From contig PLXC01000187.1 in assembly GCA_003151275.1 (NCBI GenBank), positions 1 through 37,259 of the forward strand: a stretch of 37,259 nt of DNA. Reading direction: 5' to 3'. The notes beneath the pieces were generated by a model. It had not been told where the DNA came from, searched no databases, and was given only the letters and a program-made list of their open reading frames with translations. Shown here piece by piece: positions 1-9,116 of the stretch. The DNA comes from Candidatus Melainabacteria bacterium. Lineage in GTDB: Bacteria > Cyanobacteriota > Vampirovibrionia > Obscuribacterales > Obscuribacteraceae. The position numbers and the translations under genes are program-made. Position 1 is the first letter of the stretch. Each line of letters starts with the position of its first letter.

Positions 1-2327
1 AGCGTGATCTGCCACGGCGCGTTGCCGAAGGAGATGTCGTCGTAACGGCAGTTGATGCCGTAAGTGAGACCGTGCTTGACGCGCACCACCTTGCCCAGAC
101 GCGAGCCGATGGTGTCACCACCGAGCGCCAGGTCAGCGATGCGAGCTGCGCAGAAGTCAGCGCCCGTGCGGCTCACCGGAACTGGCGAACCGATGATGAT
201 GTCGGTGTTCTTCTTGCCGGGCATCTTCACGTCGATGCGGTTGCGCTTCGTCGCGCCCAGCAGACCCTTGGAGACATCGAACGGCTTGGGCTCCGGACCG
301 GTCCAGTCACCGAAGACCGAGTCGACCAGGGCGAACGCCTCGGCCTCATCGATGTCGCCGACGATGGAGACGATCAGGCTCTTCGGGCTGTAGTGCTCGG
401 CATGGAACTGCCGCAGCATGTCAACCGTGATCAAAGCCAGCTCATCGCCGAGCTCGGGGTAGGTCTTGCCGCAGTAGGGGCTGTTGCCGTCGTAGAGAGC
501 GCGCATGAGCGTGTTCTTGCCGACGCTGCCCGTGTTGTTGGCGTTCTTGGTCAAGAACGACGCGAACTGAGCCTTGGCCCGCTGCAGCTCCTCGTCGAGG
601 AAGAGCGGATTGCGAAGCACGTCAGCGACGATGTTGACGTACTGAGTGAAGTCCGTCGCCACGACGCTGCCGCCGAACGAGACGGCGAAGGTGTCGGGGC
701 TGAACGAGAGGCGAGAAGCGCCCGGACCCATGTCTTCGAGCAGTTCGGCCATATGGGCCTTGCTGTATTTGACCGAGCCGCGGGTGAGCAGGTAGGAGGT
801 CATCTCCGGCAGCAGCTCGACGCCACCTCCGAAGCAACCACCAGCCTGAAGCTTACCGCTGATCGAGACGGCGCCCGAACCGCGGTTTGACTGCACGAGC
901 ACCTTGATGCCGTTGGCCAGTGTCTTCTTCGTCACCTGGGCGGCGAGCGAAGAACCAGCCGAGTTGGTCTCGTTCTTCGCTGCTACAGGCGCCGCGGCGG
1001 TCGAACCGTTCGCGATCTCTGCAGCCTCGACCAGGGGAATGAAGTGACCAACCGTGCGGTTGGTGCGGCTGAAGTACTGCGCTGCGACGCGCTGCACATC
1101 GGCCGGGGTGACGAGGTCGAAGTTGTCGTCATACTCGACGACCCACTTCCAGTCAACCGAAGCCTCACCTTCCGCGATCATGTTCGCCCAGCCCATCGGG
1201 TCGAGCGCACCGAGGATGGTGCTCTTACGGTTGGCGTTCTTGGCGCGGTTCAGCTCTTCGAGCGTAACCGGCTCAGCGGCGAGCTTGACGATCTCCTCGA
1301 AGAGAGCCGCTTCCACTTCGGCGACCGTGTGGTCGGCCGAGACGGTGCCGTTGACCATGAACAGTCCAGGGTCATGCAGCTCCATGTGACTGGCAGAAGC
1401 GCTGGAGCAGAGCCCGGAGTCGATCAGGCGCTTGTACAAGCGACTGGACTTCGAACCGCTACCACCCAGCACGGCACGCATCGCCCCGAGCGCATACGAG
1501 TCGGCATGCTTCGCTTCCGGGATGTGGAATCCAGCCCAGACGCGAGGCAGATCGCCGGCGCGGATGATCTCGAAACGGCGCTCGCCCTCTTGCGGGGGCT
1601 CCACCGTGTAGACGGTCGGGATCGGATGGGGCGACGACGTGATGTCGCCGTAGTGCTTGGCGATCAGCTCGAGCGCCTCGACGGTGTCGAAGTCGCCGCG
1701 CACCATGACGGTGCAGTTGTTCGGCCAGTAGTAAACGTCGTAGAACTCCTTCATGCGTTCGAGGGAGACGCCTTCGACGTCGGAACGCCAGCCGATCGTC
1801 GGATGGTGATACGGGTGCTCGCGGAATGACACAGCGAACATTTCGCCCATCATGACGCGGTCCGGCTCGTTCTCGCCGCGTTCCATCTCGTTGCGCACGA
1901 CGGTCATCTCGCTGTTGCGGTCGTCATGCCGGAGCATGAGATTGCGCATGCGGTCAGCCTCGAGCTCGATGCACAGCGGCAGATGCTGTGACGGAACACA
2001 CTCGAAGTAGTTGGTGCGATCGAACCAGGTCGTGGCGTTGAGCAGGTTGCCCAGCGGCTTGATCATCTCGAAGACGCCGTTTTCGTCCTGAGGATTGTGC
2101 TTCGGCGTTCCCTTGAACATCAGGTGCTCGAGGAAGTGCGTCGAGCCGGTGAAGCCGACTGCCTCATTGCGCGAACCGACGTGGAACAGCGCCATATAAG
2201 TGACCACGGGCTTGGCGTGGTTTTCGGAAAGGAGGACCTTGAGGCCATTTCGATCGAGACGATACTCGACGATGCCCTTGGCCTCCTGAACCTTGGTGAA
2301 ACCGAGAGATGCAATTTTGTCAGACAT
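1..2327 (-). CDS. M16 family zinc metallopeptidase, 3' end missing
   Basis: The minus-strand frame opens with MSDKIASLGFTKV and stays open to the left edge of the window, giving about 775 residues without a stop. The inverted zinc motif HFLEH is at residues 64-68, followed about 78 residues later by the RNEME glutamate that completes the zinc site. The second, non-catalytic M16 half begins near SLAAQVTKKTLANGIKV. No signal peptide is visible, so a cytoplasmic processing peptidase is likely. AAAGGAAA lies 6 bp before the ATG and supports the start. It follows a paralogous M16 gene after 98 bp in the same direction, probably as one operon; the two share almost identical motif blocks. M16 proteins of this two-lobe type cut peptides or process precursors; the substrate here is unknown. 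Confidence 0.93.
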   Translation of the reverse strand, partial: MSDKIASLGFTKVQEAKGIVEYRLDRNGLKVLLSENHAKPVVTYMALFHVGSRNEAVGFTGSTHFLEHLMFKGTPKHNPQDENGVFEMIKPLGNLLNATTWFDRTNYFECVPSQHLPLCIELEADRMRNLMLRHDDRNSEMTVVRNEMERGENEPDRVMMGEMFAVSFREHPYHHPTIGWRSDVEGVSLERMKEFYDVYYWPNNCTVMVRGDFDTVEALELIAKHYGDITSSPHPIPTVYTVEPPQEGERRFEIIRAGDLPRVWAGFHIPEAKHADSYALGAMRAVLGGSGSKSSRLYKRLIDSGLCSSASASHMELHDPGLFMVNGTVSADHTVAEVEAALFEEIVKLAAEPVTLEELNRAKNANRKSTILGALDPMGWANMIAEGEASVDWKWVVEYDDNFDLVTPADVQRVAAQYFSRTNRTVGHFIPLVEAAEIANGSTAAAPVAAKNETNSAGSSLAAQVTKKTLANGIKVLVQSNRGSGAVSISGKLQAGGCFGGGVELLPEMTSYLLTRGSVKYSKAHMAELLEDMGPGASRLSFSPDTFAVSFGGSVVATDFTQYVNIVADVLRNPLFLDEELQRAKAQFASFLTKNANNTGSVGKNTLMRALYDGNSPYCGKTYPELGDELALITVDMLRQFHAEHYSPKSLIVSIVGDIDEAEAFALVDSVFGDWTGPEPKPFDVSKGLLGATKRNRIDVKMPGKKNTDIIIGSPVPVSRTGADFCAARIADLALGGDTIGSRLGKVVRVKHGLTYGINCRYDDISFGNAPWQIT

Positions 2328-2375
2328 GATTAGTTTCCTTTTTCGGGGATATCTTTCCCCTTGGTCAAATGGAAG

Positions 2376-2415
2376 CCCGGCGTGCTAGACCAGTGATGAT
2401 ACCAGCACGCACGGG
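2376..2415 (-). other. Strong stem-loop between the two M16 genes
   Basis: CCCGGCGTGCT at 2376-2386 pairs with AGCACGC-A-CGGG at 2404-2415, an 11 bp stem with one bulged base. No T run follows on the minus strand, so it is not a classical terminator. It may stabilise or partly attenuate the downstream M16 message. Confidence 0.5.
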
Positions 2416-2425
2416 CAACTAGCGA

Positions 2426-5131
2426 TTACTTACTGCCCACGACGATGGTCACAGCCTTGTCGAAACGCAGATACTTGCGCATCGCGTCGTTGACTTGCTG
2501 TTTCGTCACCGAGTGCAGTCTCTTCCACTCGCGATCGAGGTTGCGCAGCTGAGCGCCACGAATCTCGCGAGCACAGAGGGTCTCAGCCAGACCACTCGTG
2601 GTACGCAGTGATACCACGTGCTGTCCGTAGAGCCGACCCGCTTCGTCCGCAAGCTCCCTGTCCGTGACGCCGTTTTTGATGAAATCATCAACGACAGCTT
2701 GGATCAAGGCGAGGGATTTCTCCACATTTGCGGGGTTGACTGTAAGTTGAAGAAGCCAGGGGGCTTCTCCAAATCTGACGTCATCGAATGACGACGTAAT
2801 TCCGTAAGTCAGTCCGTACTTGGTGCGTACTGCCACACCGAGCCGGGATGAAAGCGTGTCAATTCCAAGAGCCGCGTTGGCGATTTCGACTGCTGCGAAA
2901 TCGGGGTCGGACTTCTTCAAACTGACAGGCACGCCAATGATGATTTCAACGCTCGCCTTACCGGACAGAGGCACGTTTATGCGTCTTGCCTGTTCGGGAA
3001 GCAGAGCGGATGGCACGACAATTGGTTCAGGTTTTGCCCCTTTCCAGCTGCCGAAGACAACCTCAAGCCTGGCCTTGACCAGGTCGACTTGAACATCGCC
3101 AACAATTGCCAACACCGTGCCCCGAGGGGAATAGTGTTGGGTATAGAACTCGCGCACGTCGTGAATGGTCGTGCTTTTCGTCTGCTTTTGCAGAGTCGTG
3201 AGCGAGTGACGGTAGTAGGGATGGTTGCGCGGATACAGAGTTTGCATCAGCTTGATTGACCCAGCCACAGACGAGTCGCCGACTGAGGCGCGCTGTTCTG
3301 CTTCTGTGTCGCTCTTGCATCGGCGCAGCTCAGAGGGCGCAAATCTCGGCGTTTGCACAATAGTGCCCAGCAGAGACAGGTAGGCATCCACCGATTCGGC
3401 CATGAAGGTCGAATCGAAAGTGACTACGAACTGGTCGATGCCGAAGTTCAAGTCGCAGCCAATCTCATCGAGACGACTGGCGATTTCACGTTTGTTCACT
3501 CCCCATGAGCCGGCTTTGAGCATCTTGCCAGTTAGTTCAGGAACCATCGTGTTCTTGCTGTCAGCCAGTATTTCACCGGCTTTGATGGCTCCACTTACCG
3601 AGACGATGCCGCTTCCCGGAACAGGAAGAATGAGCACCTTGAGACCGTTGGCCAGAACGAACCGTTCGACCTGACTGGCGATGTTTGTTGGTTTGACTTC
3701 ATTCAAAGCGGCAGTCGTTGTTAGCACACCGGAACGGTTTGGTAGTTCAAATCCTCCAGGTACGTTCGCCGCGATGGTGTCATCTTTGGTGCCAGCCGTA
3801 GGCTTCTTAGCGCGCTTCTTGCCAGGAGCGACGCTTCTGCCTGTTGTGCTGGTGTCGAGGTTGAAATATTTGCGGGCGGCTCGCATGATGTCTTTGCTCG
3901 TCACCGCATCGTACTTGTCGTCGTAGTCGAGCAGCCAAGTCCAACCGCTGATTGATTCAGCTTCGCAGATTTGCTCGGCATGCTTCATCGGATCGCTTTT
4001 GTAGTCGGCTGCCTGGTTGCGATTCTCTCGTTTAACACGAGCGAGTTCGCGTTGACCAACCGGCTTTTTCTTGAGGCGGTCTAGTTCCGCGTGGATCGCA
4101 CGCTCGACCAGTTTGACCTTGTCGTCGCCGTTAGCTGTGACCTTGATCATGAACAGATCCGGGTCGCGAGAGGCTGATGCATGCGAACTGCACTCAAGGG
4201 CGATGCTCGGCTCCATCAGTGCGTTGTAGAGGCGGCTTGAGTTCTGCGAGTCGCCGCCGAGTAGGTCGCTAATCAGCGCCAGCACATGATGGTCAGGATG
4301 ACTGGCTGCAGGTGTCGGAAAACCGATCACCAGCTTGGAGCTGTCCATACCATCACGCTTCAGTTCGAAGCTGCGAGCCCCGGACTGATGTGGTTCGCGT
4401 GTGTAAACGGTCGGGAACGGACGCGGGGCTTTTGGGATCTTGCCGAACGCCGATTGCACCAAAGTCAGTGCATTCTCAGCCTCGAAGTCACCCGCGATTA
4501 CCAACGTTGCGTTGTCCGGCCAGTAGAAGGTGTCGTAGAACTCTTGCATCCGAGCTAGCGGCACAAACTCAACATCGTCACGCCACCCGATGATCGGGTG
4601 ATGATATGGGTGTTCAGCATATGCCATTGCCATGAGCTGCTTATACATAACGTCGTCGATATCGTTTTCACCGATCTCGAATTCGTTGCGCACTACAGTC
4701 ATTTCGGATTTGCGTTCGTCATCGCGCAGTTTCAGGTTTCGCATCCGGTCTGCTTCAAGAGCGAGAGCCAGACCGAGTTTTTCCTTGGGTAGGCAGATGA
4801 CATAGCTGGTGTTGTCTGTGCCTGTGAAAGCGTTGTAGTCAGCACCTGTGGGTTTGAGCATGTCGACGAATCCAGTGCCGTTGGCGCTGTCGTGGTCATG
4901 CGTGCTTTTGAACATCATGTGTTCGAGGAAGTGCGTCGAACCAGTGTAACCAACACCTTCGTTTCGTGAGCCGACGCGATACATGATCATCGTCGTTACG
5001 ACCGGTGCAAGGTGATGTTCAAGAAAAAGAATTCTGAGGCCGTTGCTCGTGAGCGTGTACTCGGCTATGCCCGATGATTCTCGAACAAAGCGAACGCCCA
5101 GCCTCTCCAGAGCTTCTAGAGTGACTTGCAT
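2426..5131 (-). CDS. M16 family zinc metallopeptidase, full length
   Basis: This 901-residue protein has the length of a two-lobe M16 peptidase (PqqL/processing-peptidase type). HFLEH at residues 67-71 supplies two zinc ligands and the catalytic Glu. The third ligand is probably E150 in the block TVVRNEFEIGEN. The C-terminal lobe starts near residue 470 (VERFVLANGLKVLILP) and lacks HxxEH, as expected for the inactive half. A Lys/Ala-rich linker around residue 430 joins the lobes. No signal peptide is seen. The gene is first in a probable two-gene operon with the paralogous M16 gene downstream, so the two could form a heterodimer or have diverged in specificity. The start is an ATG with only a weak Shine-Dalgarno. 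A long pyrimidine-rich leader precedes it. Confidence 0.95.
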   Translation of the reverse strand: MQVTLEALERLGVRFVRESSGIAEYTLTSNGLRILFLEHHLAPVVTTMIMYRVGSRNEGVGYTGSTHFLEHMMFKSTHDHDSANGTGFVDMLKPTGADYNAFTGTDNTSYVICLPKEKLGLALALEADRMRNLKLRDDERKSEMTVVRNEFEIGENDIDDVMYKQLMAMAYAEHPYHHPIIGWRDDVEFVPLARMQEFYDTFYWPDNATLVIAGDFEAENALTLVQSAFGKIPKAPRPFPTVYTREPHQSGARSFELKRDGMDSSKLVIGFPTPAASHPDHHVLALISDLLGGDSQNSSRLYNALMEPSIALECSSHASASRDPDLFMIKVTANGDDKVKLVERAIHAELDRLKKKPVGQRELARVKRENRNQAADYKSDPMKHAEQICEAESISGWTWLLDYDDKYDAVTSKDIMRAARKYFNLDTSTTGRSVAPGKKRAKKPTAGTKDDTIAANVPGGFELPNRSGVLTTTAALNEVKPTNIASQVERFVLANGLKVLILPVPGSGIVSVSGAIKAGEILADSKNTMVPELTGKMLKAGSWGVNKREIASRLDEIGCDLNFGIDQFVVTFDSTFMAESVDAYLSLLGTIVQTPRFAPSELRRCKSDTEAEQRASVGDSSVAGSIKLMQTLYPRNHPYYRHSLTTLQKQTKSTTIHDVREFYTQHYSPRGTVLAIVGDVQVDLVKARLEVVFGSWKGAKPEPIVVPSALLPEQARRINVPLSGKASVEIIIGVPVSLKKSDPDFAAVEIANAALGIDTLSSRLGVAVRTKYGLTYGITSSFDDVRFGEAPWLLQLTVNPANVEKSLALIQAVVDDFIKNGVTDRELADEAGRLYGQHVVSLRTTSGLAETLCAREIRGAQLRNLDREWKRLHSVTKQQVNDAMRKYLRFDKAVTIVVGSK

Positions 5132-5855
5132 ATGGTTTGCCTAGTTCTTTCCAGTGCGTGTTGATATGAAGTCCAAAAGGACTAGATTTCAACAGACTGG
5201 AAGAGTGAATGGAGTTGTTGGAAGTAAGAGTTGGAGGTAGAAGAAGAGAAGAAGATATATTTAGAACATAGTTAAAATTCTCCGACCTTTTCAAATTAAC
5301 TAGATCACTGCAATTGAGGCCCGGTGCCGCTTGTCAAGCGATCGTCTCCTGGATGAATTGCAAGCATCAGATCCATTGCAGAACAGCCCACCAACTGCAA
5401 AGAACTGAAAATTCAGGAGATGGTTGAGCGCTCATACGCTGATAGGGCTACAGCTGTGCGAGAAGTTAAGCGCGATGTCATGAGGATCTGGGTACGCTCA
5501 AAGCATGATGTCAAGCGGATTTGCGGATAGCGTAGCTAATAGCTGCAAGGGCTATGCCTTTTGTAAAGCGCATGATGAGAGGTTTTACATCGATTGCCGG
5601 CAACAATAGTGCAAGCTGGTTTGTTAGATTTTTGATTACATCTCTTTCCTTCATCTCTTCTCTGTTTTTGTTTCTGTAAAAGCAATCCAACTTTTCTTTC
5701 AAACTCTCTTTTACTTGCTCTCACCGCAAGCGGACGTGTTGTTCCCAAGATAGCCAGTGCACCTTAAGTTGCTGCTTGGCTCATCCGAGGATAGCCTGGG
5801 CAGCCAAGCTGCTCGGCATAATCGCTTGGTTCTCAAACACCCGGAAGGATTAACC
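5132..5855. other. Divergent intergenic region, M16 operon / aminotransferase
   Basis: This 724 bp region separates two divergent genes. Both ends carry pyrimidine-rich leaders read in the direction of the flanking gene: 5198-5258 on the minus strand and 5638-5725 on the plus strand. Short open frames occur on the minus strand around 5511-5702 but lack family signs and a convincing start. The GTG at 5757 is in frame with the aminotransferase but is a poorer start than the ATG at 5856. Confidence 0.6.
5265..5294 (-). promoter_or_regulatory. Candidate promoter for the M16 operon
   Basis: On the minus strand TTGAAA (5289-5294) is followed after 18 bp by TATGTT (5265-5270), four of six matches to the -10 consensus. 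Transcription would start near 5258 and give a leader of about 125 nt beginning with a pyrimidine tract (5198-5258) and containing the small hairpin AGTCC-TTTT-GGACT about 35-50 nt before the ATG. Confidence 0.4.
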
Positions 5856-7145
5856 ATGAGTATCAAGAGTCGTGCTCGCGAGTTTTTCTCGCGGTTTTGT
5901 TTTAGCTGGCCAGAAATTTGCCGGCATTTTCATCGCGCCCAAGACATCCGCCGCACCGCAATTTCGCATCGCGCCACAATCATTCGCGAGTCGAACATTC
6001 GGGATGCTGCTCGTCTTGTTTCGCAGATTCCCAACATCGTCAACCTTGGACAGGGACTGCCCGAGTATCCAGTGCCTCAAGTCTTGAAGGACGCCGCGAT
6101 GCAAGCCATCGCTGCCGACGTCAATCAGTATTCGAACACCTGGGGCTTCCCTGCACTTCGAGAAGCGATCGCCCGCAAGATGAAGCACTACAACGGCATC
6201 ACTGCTGATCCGGAAACGGAAATCACAGTTACCGTCGGTGCCAGTGAGGCTCTCAACGCGGCACTTCTGGCCACTGTCAACCCCGGTGACGAAGTGATCG
6301 TCTTTGAGCCCTTCTACGAGAATTATCATCCCAACATCACCATAGCCGGTGGCACACCTCGGTACGTTCGCTTGAACGCACCAGACTACAGCTTCGATGC
6401 CGACACGCTCGCTCGCGCGTTCAACCATCGCACCCGTGCCATCCTGATCAACACACCACACAACCCCACCGGTCGTGTCTTTACTCGTGAAGAACTGCAG
6501 GTGGTGGCAGACCTGTGTCAGAAGTGGGACGTTCTTGCCATCACCGACGAGATCTACGAGTACATGGTCTACGACGGACGCAAGCACATCAGCATGGCTA
6601 CTCTGCCTGGCATGCGCGAGCGCACGATCACGATTAGCGGTTTGTCCAAGACCTTCGGTGTCACCGGTTGGCGACTCGGTTACGTCGTGGCACCGCCTGA
6701 GTACACCAAAGCGCTGCGTCGTGTTCACGACTATCTGACGCTTTGTGCGCCGGCGCCTCTGCAGATGGCAGGCATCGTGGCGCTGGACATGGGCGAGGAT
6801 TTCTACAAGGGCATGGTGGACAAGTATCAGGCTCTGCGCGACCAGCTATGTGTTGTCGCCGAGAAAGCTGGTTTCAAGTTCCGCAAGCCCGAAGGAACCT
6901 ATTACCTGTTCACGGATGCCTCCTCGTTTGGTTTCGAGAACGACCGCAAGATGTGGGAGTATCTCCTGCGTCAGTGCGGACTGGCGACCATCGCCGGTTA
7001 CTGCTTCTATCGTCCCGAGGCGCGCACGCAGAACATTCGTTTCTGTTACGCCAAGTCGCCTAAGACGATCGCAGCGGCTGAAGAGCGGCTGGCTCGATTC
7101 ACTGACTTGATGGTTCAGCGCGACCTGGCCAAACCACGTCGCTAG
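5856..7145 (+). CDS. Class I/II PLP-dependent aminotransferase
   Basis: Fold type I aminotransferase of 429 residues, closest in motifs to the aspartate/kynurenine/methionine aminotransferase group. Visible are GQGLPEYPVP (residues 65-74), the NTPHNPTGR block (199-207) with the carboxylate-binding Asn, DEIYE with cofactor Asp231 and Tyr234, and SGLSKTFG with the Schiff-base Lys265. It moves an amino group from an amino acid to a 2-oxo acid in the cytoplasm; the substrate cannot be read from the sequence. GGAAGG stands 7 bp before the ATG at 5856, favouring it over the in-frame GTG at 5757. About 45 residues rich in Arg, Phe and His precede the usual start of the fold, an odd N-terminal extension. 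Confidence 0.92.
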   Translation: MSIKSRAREFFSRFCFSWPEICRHFHRAQDIRRTAISHRATIIRESNIRDAARLVSQIPNIVNLGQGLPEYPVPQVLKDAAMQAIAADVNQYSNTWGFPALREAIARKMKHYNGITADPETEITVTVGASEALNAALLATVNPGDEVIVFEPFYENYHPNITIAGGTPRYVRLNAPDYSFDADTLARAFNHRTRAILINTPHNPTGRVFTREELQVVADLCQKWDVLAITDEIYEYMVYDGRKHISMATLPGMRERTITISGLSKTFGVTGWRLGYVVAPPEYTKALRRVHDYLTLCAPAPLQMAGIVALDMGEDFYKGMVDKYQALRDQLCVVAEKAGFKFRKPEGTYYLFTDASSFGFENDRKMWEYLLRQCGLATIAGYCFYRPEARTQNIRFCYAKSPKTIAAAEERLARFTDLMVQRDLAKPRR

Positions 7146-7186
7146 CTGCGATGCCCTGACGAAGACTATTGAGTTTAAACAGCGCG

Positions 7187-7224
7187 ACATGCGGTAGTCT
7201 GGTTTCCAGAGTGCTACCGCATGT
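7187..7224 (+). terminator. Compound hairpin after the aminotransferase gene
   Basis: ACATGCGGTAG (7187-7197) pairs perfectly with CTACCGCATGT (7214-7224), and TCTGG-TTT-CCAGA forms a second stem inside. The total is 16 bp with a 3 nt bulge. Only a weak T/G-rich stretch follows, so terminator is the best guess, not a certain one. Confidence 0.4.
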
Positions 7225-7316
7225 GGTGTTGTCTGGTCGTAACCGTAAGACTTTACCCCGCTGTCATCGTGCTAAGCAAGCGCTTACAATGATGCTCAGC
7301 AACAAGGAAAATGACA

Positions 7317-7871
7317 ATGAGTTCCAAACATTCAAGACAGGATTTGAAGGTCGTCACCCGAACGACACGCACACCAGTCATCCACGCCCCCAAGCTGATC
7401 AAAGTGGCGAAGGCTGACGAGCCCCTTTATCGCCAGGTCATCGAGGCTGCGAAGCTCGCTTCTACGCGTGCTTATCGCCCCTACTCGAACTACAACGTCG
7501 GCGCCGCTGTTCTGACATTCGACGGCAAGATCTTCGCCGGTTGCAATGTCGAGAACTGCGGCTACACGCAAACCAAGCATGCGGAAGAAGGTGCGATTCA
7601 AGCTGCCATCGCCGATGGTGTGCTCGAACGCGCTGAAGCCGCCGGCTTGACCCAATTCCAGGCGTTCCTGGCTATCGCCGTGTACGCGCCAAAGGGTTCC
7701 GACCCGTGGCCGTGCTGCAACTGTCGCCAATCTCTGAGCGAATTTGGCTTCGAGATGCACGTCATCGGCGAAGGCGCGCAAGGCGAAATCCTCTGCCTCA
7801 CCCTCGGACAGCTCATTCCATTCCCCTTCCCAATTCAGGAAGTGCTGGATAGCGTCCGCGGTCAAAGGTAG
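7317..7871 (+). CDS. cdd: Cytidine deaminase family protein
   Basis: Zinc-dependent nucleoside deaminase (cytidine/deoxycytidine to uridine/deoxyuridine), a pyrimidine-salvage enzyme of the cytoplasm. Seen are PYSNYNVGAAV (residues 55-65), the HAEE block with zinc ligand His88 and proton-shuttling Glu90, and PCCNCRQ with ligands Cys133 and Cys136. At 184 residues it is longer than the usual 130-residue homotetrameric enzyme because of a basic 35-residue N-terminal extension. AAGGA ends 8 bp before the ATG at 7317 and only 2 bp before the ATG at 7311, so 7317 is preferred. It has its own leader region and a 13 bp hairpin downstream. Blasticidin-type or other CDA-fold specificities cannot be excluded. 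Confidence 0.88.
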   Translation: MSSKHSRQDLKVVTRTTRTPVIHAPKLIKVAKADEPLYRQVIEAAKLASTRAYRPYSNYNVGAAVLTFDGKIFAGCNVENCGYTQTKHAEEGAIQAAIADGVLERAEAAGLTQFQAFLAIAVYAPKGSDPWPCCNCRQSLSEFGFEMHVIGEGAQGEILCLTLGQLIPFPFPIQEVLDSVRGQR

Positions 7872-7901
7872 ATCGCTAGCCCTAGTTTCAATTGGCTTTA
7901 T

Positions 7902-7931
7902 CGAGGTGCACGGCTTCGGCTGTGCATCTCG
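7902..7931 (+). other. 13 bp hairpin with TTCG tetraloop after cdd
   Basis: CGAGGTGCACGGC (7902-7914) pairs with GCTGTGCATCTCG (7919-7931) around a TTCG tetraloop, including two G-U pairs. It sits 30 bp after the cdd stop. T tracts follow only at distance (7980-7996), so it may be a weak terminator or a 3' stabilising structure. Confidence 0.5.
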
Positions 7932-8148
7932 GCTAAAGTTTCCCCTCGCCGCTTTCAAGAATTTTCGACATTTTCGGCTCTTTTTTAGCTTTTTCGACAT
8001 TTCGGGATTGTGCACTAGCAGATGCGGTGGTGGGGTATCGGTATGTAATTTTCAGCAGTTTTGATGTCCTGCCTTTCTTCTTGAACCGTGTGCCACCCAG
8101 AGTTCTCTTGCAGTACGGTGGTCAAGGCTGAAGTCTTCACTGTCGCCT

Positions 8149-8177
8149 TTCAGATGTGGTGATTGGACGTGTATTAT
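8149..8177 (+). promoter_or_regulatory. Candidate promoter of the alpha/beta hydrolase gene
   Basis: TTCAGA (8149-8154) and TATTAT (8172-8177) are separated by 17 bp. Transcription would start about 10 nt before the ATG, just including the Shine-Dalgarno AAAGGAAA. Consensus matching only. Confidence 0.3.
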
Positions 8178-8193
8178 GTACTAAAGGAAACAA

Positions 8194-8979
8194 ATGACCA
8201 CGTTATCAAAATCCACAGGCTTCATCGGCAACAAAGTTCAAGCGCTGGGATACGAGGTTTATTCCGTCGCCTCCAAGTTGTACAGAACAACGGCAACTGA
8301 ACAATCGCAGCTGCCAATTATTTTGATCCATGGTGCGATTGTCTCGCATCTCTATTGGATGCCTACAGCCAAGTTGTTGGCTAAAGATCACGACGTTTAT
8401 GCCATTGATCTTCCCGGTCACGGTAAAAGTTCGAAGCCGGCCAAAACGCTGACAGTGATCGAGCAGGCGGAAGTGATTGCCGAATGGCTGGCAGTCATGG
8501 GTATAGAGAAAGCGGTCATCGCAGGTAACTCTTACGGTTGCGAAATTGCTGTTGAGTTGGCTATAAAATTTTCTGATCGTGTCGGTCCTCTGATCCTTAC
8601 CGCACCTGCCGCCGACCCCTCGGAGCCGACCATTCACCAGCAAGGACTGCGCTTGCTTCGTGATGCGTTTTTCGAAAATCCGACAATGGGATTTGTGTTG
8701 CTTCGGGATAGCTTTAGCATTGGTATAAAGCGTGGTTTAGAGACCTCACAGATCATGATCGACTACGACTATATCCCCAGGCTGCCACTCGTGATGCATA
8801 AGACTCTTGTCGTTCGCGGTTCGAAAGACACTGTTGCACCGGAGCCTTGGGTAGAGAAAGTTGTGAAATTACTTCCTGACGCTCAACTCGTCGTTATTCC
8901 CGGTGGTCCGCACGACATTAACTACAGCAATCCGAAAGAACTCTCCGCGGCTATGAATGTGTTTTTGTCCGAGCCATAG
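8194..8979 (+). CDS. Alpha/beta-fold hydrolase
   Basis: A 261-residue single-domain alpha/beta hydrolase. HG at residues 46-47 marks the oxyanion region, IDLPGHGKS (71-79) is the conserved strand-4 turn, and GNSYG (111-115) is the nucleophile elbow with Ser113. Asp212 (GSKDTVAP) and His240 (GGPHDIN) complete the triad. The family includes esterases, lipases, haloalkane and ring-fission hydrolases; the substrate is not evident. No signal peptide is seen, so it is probably cytoplasmic. AAAGGAAA 3-4 bp before the ATG fixes the start. It stands alone between a hairpin and a convergent glycoside hydrolase remnant. Confidence 0.9.
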   Translation: MTTLSKSTGFIGNKVQALGYEVYSVASKLYRTTATEQSQLPIILIHGAIVSHLYWMPTAKLLAKDHDVYAIDLPGHGKSSKPAKTLTVIEQAEVIAEWLAVMGIEKAVIAGNSYGCEIAVELAIKFSDRVGPLILTAPAADPSEPTIHQQGLRLLRDAFFENPTMGFVLLRDSFSIGIKRGLETSQIMIDYDYIPRLPLVMHKTLVVRGSKDTVAPEPWVEKVVKLLPDAQLVVIPGGPHDINYSNPKELSAAMNVFLSEP

Positions 8980-9050
8980 TATGGCACTGTATGTGGTGCA
9001 ACTTTTTTGACATTTTTGTTCTACTATAAAGATGACTAGATGCTTCGTTT

Positions 9051-9110
9051 AAAAAAAACAAAAAGGTCCGATGAGGGCAGAATGGCTGTGTGCCACCTGC
9101 CCTCAACGGA
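9051..9110 (-). terminator. Rho-independent terminator of the glycoside hydrolase remnant
   Basis: GAGGGCAG (9073-9080) pairs with CTGCCCTC (9097-9104), extended outward by TCCG (9067-9070) with CGGA (9107-9110). On the minus strand it is followed by a T-rich run (complement of 9051-9064). It begins just after the stop codon of the remnant, so the terminator has outlived most of the gene. Confidence 0.75.
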
Positions 9111-9116
9111 TGGACT

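Larger units (their letters stand above)
7872..8193. other. Intergenic region cdd / hydrolase
   Basis: The first part holds the TTCG hairpin. The middle has two near copies of TTTTCGACATTT (7962-8005), a word that recurs in the tandem array at 23.1-23.4 kb. The last 50 bp hold a candidate promoter for the hydrolase. No gene is visible. Confidence 0.5.

Noticed and set aside
72..1829. Long plus-strand open frames across 72-890 and 1044-1829
   Set aside because: They are antisense shadows of the partial M16 gene, which has clear motifs on the minus strand.
5511..5702. Minus-strand frame of about 63 codons in the aminotransferase leader
   Set aside because: No similarity, TTG start without a good ribosome site; it is antisense to the pyrimidine-rich leader.
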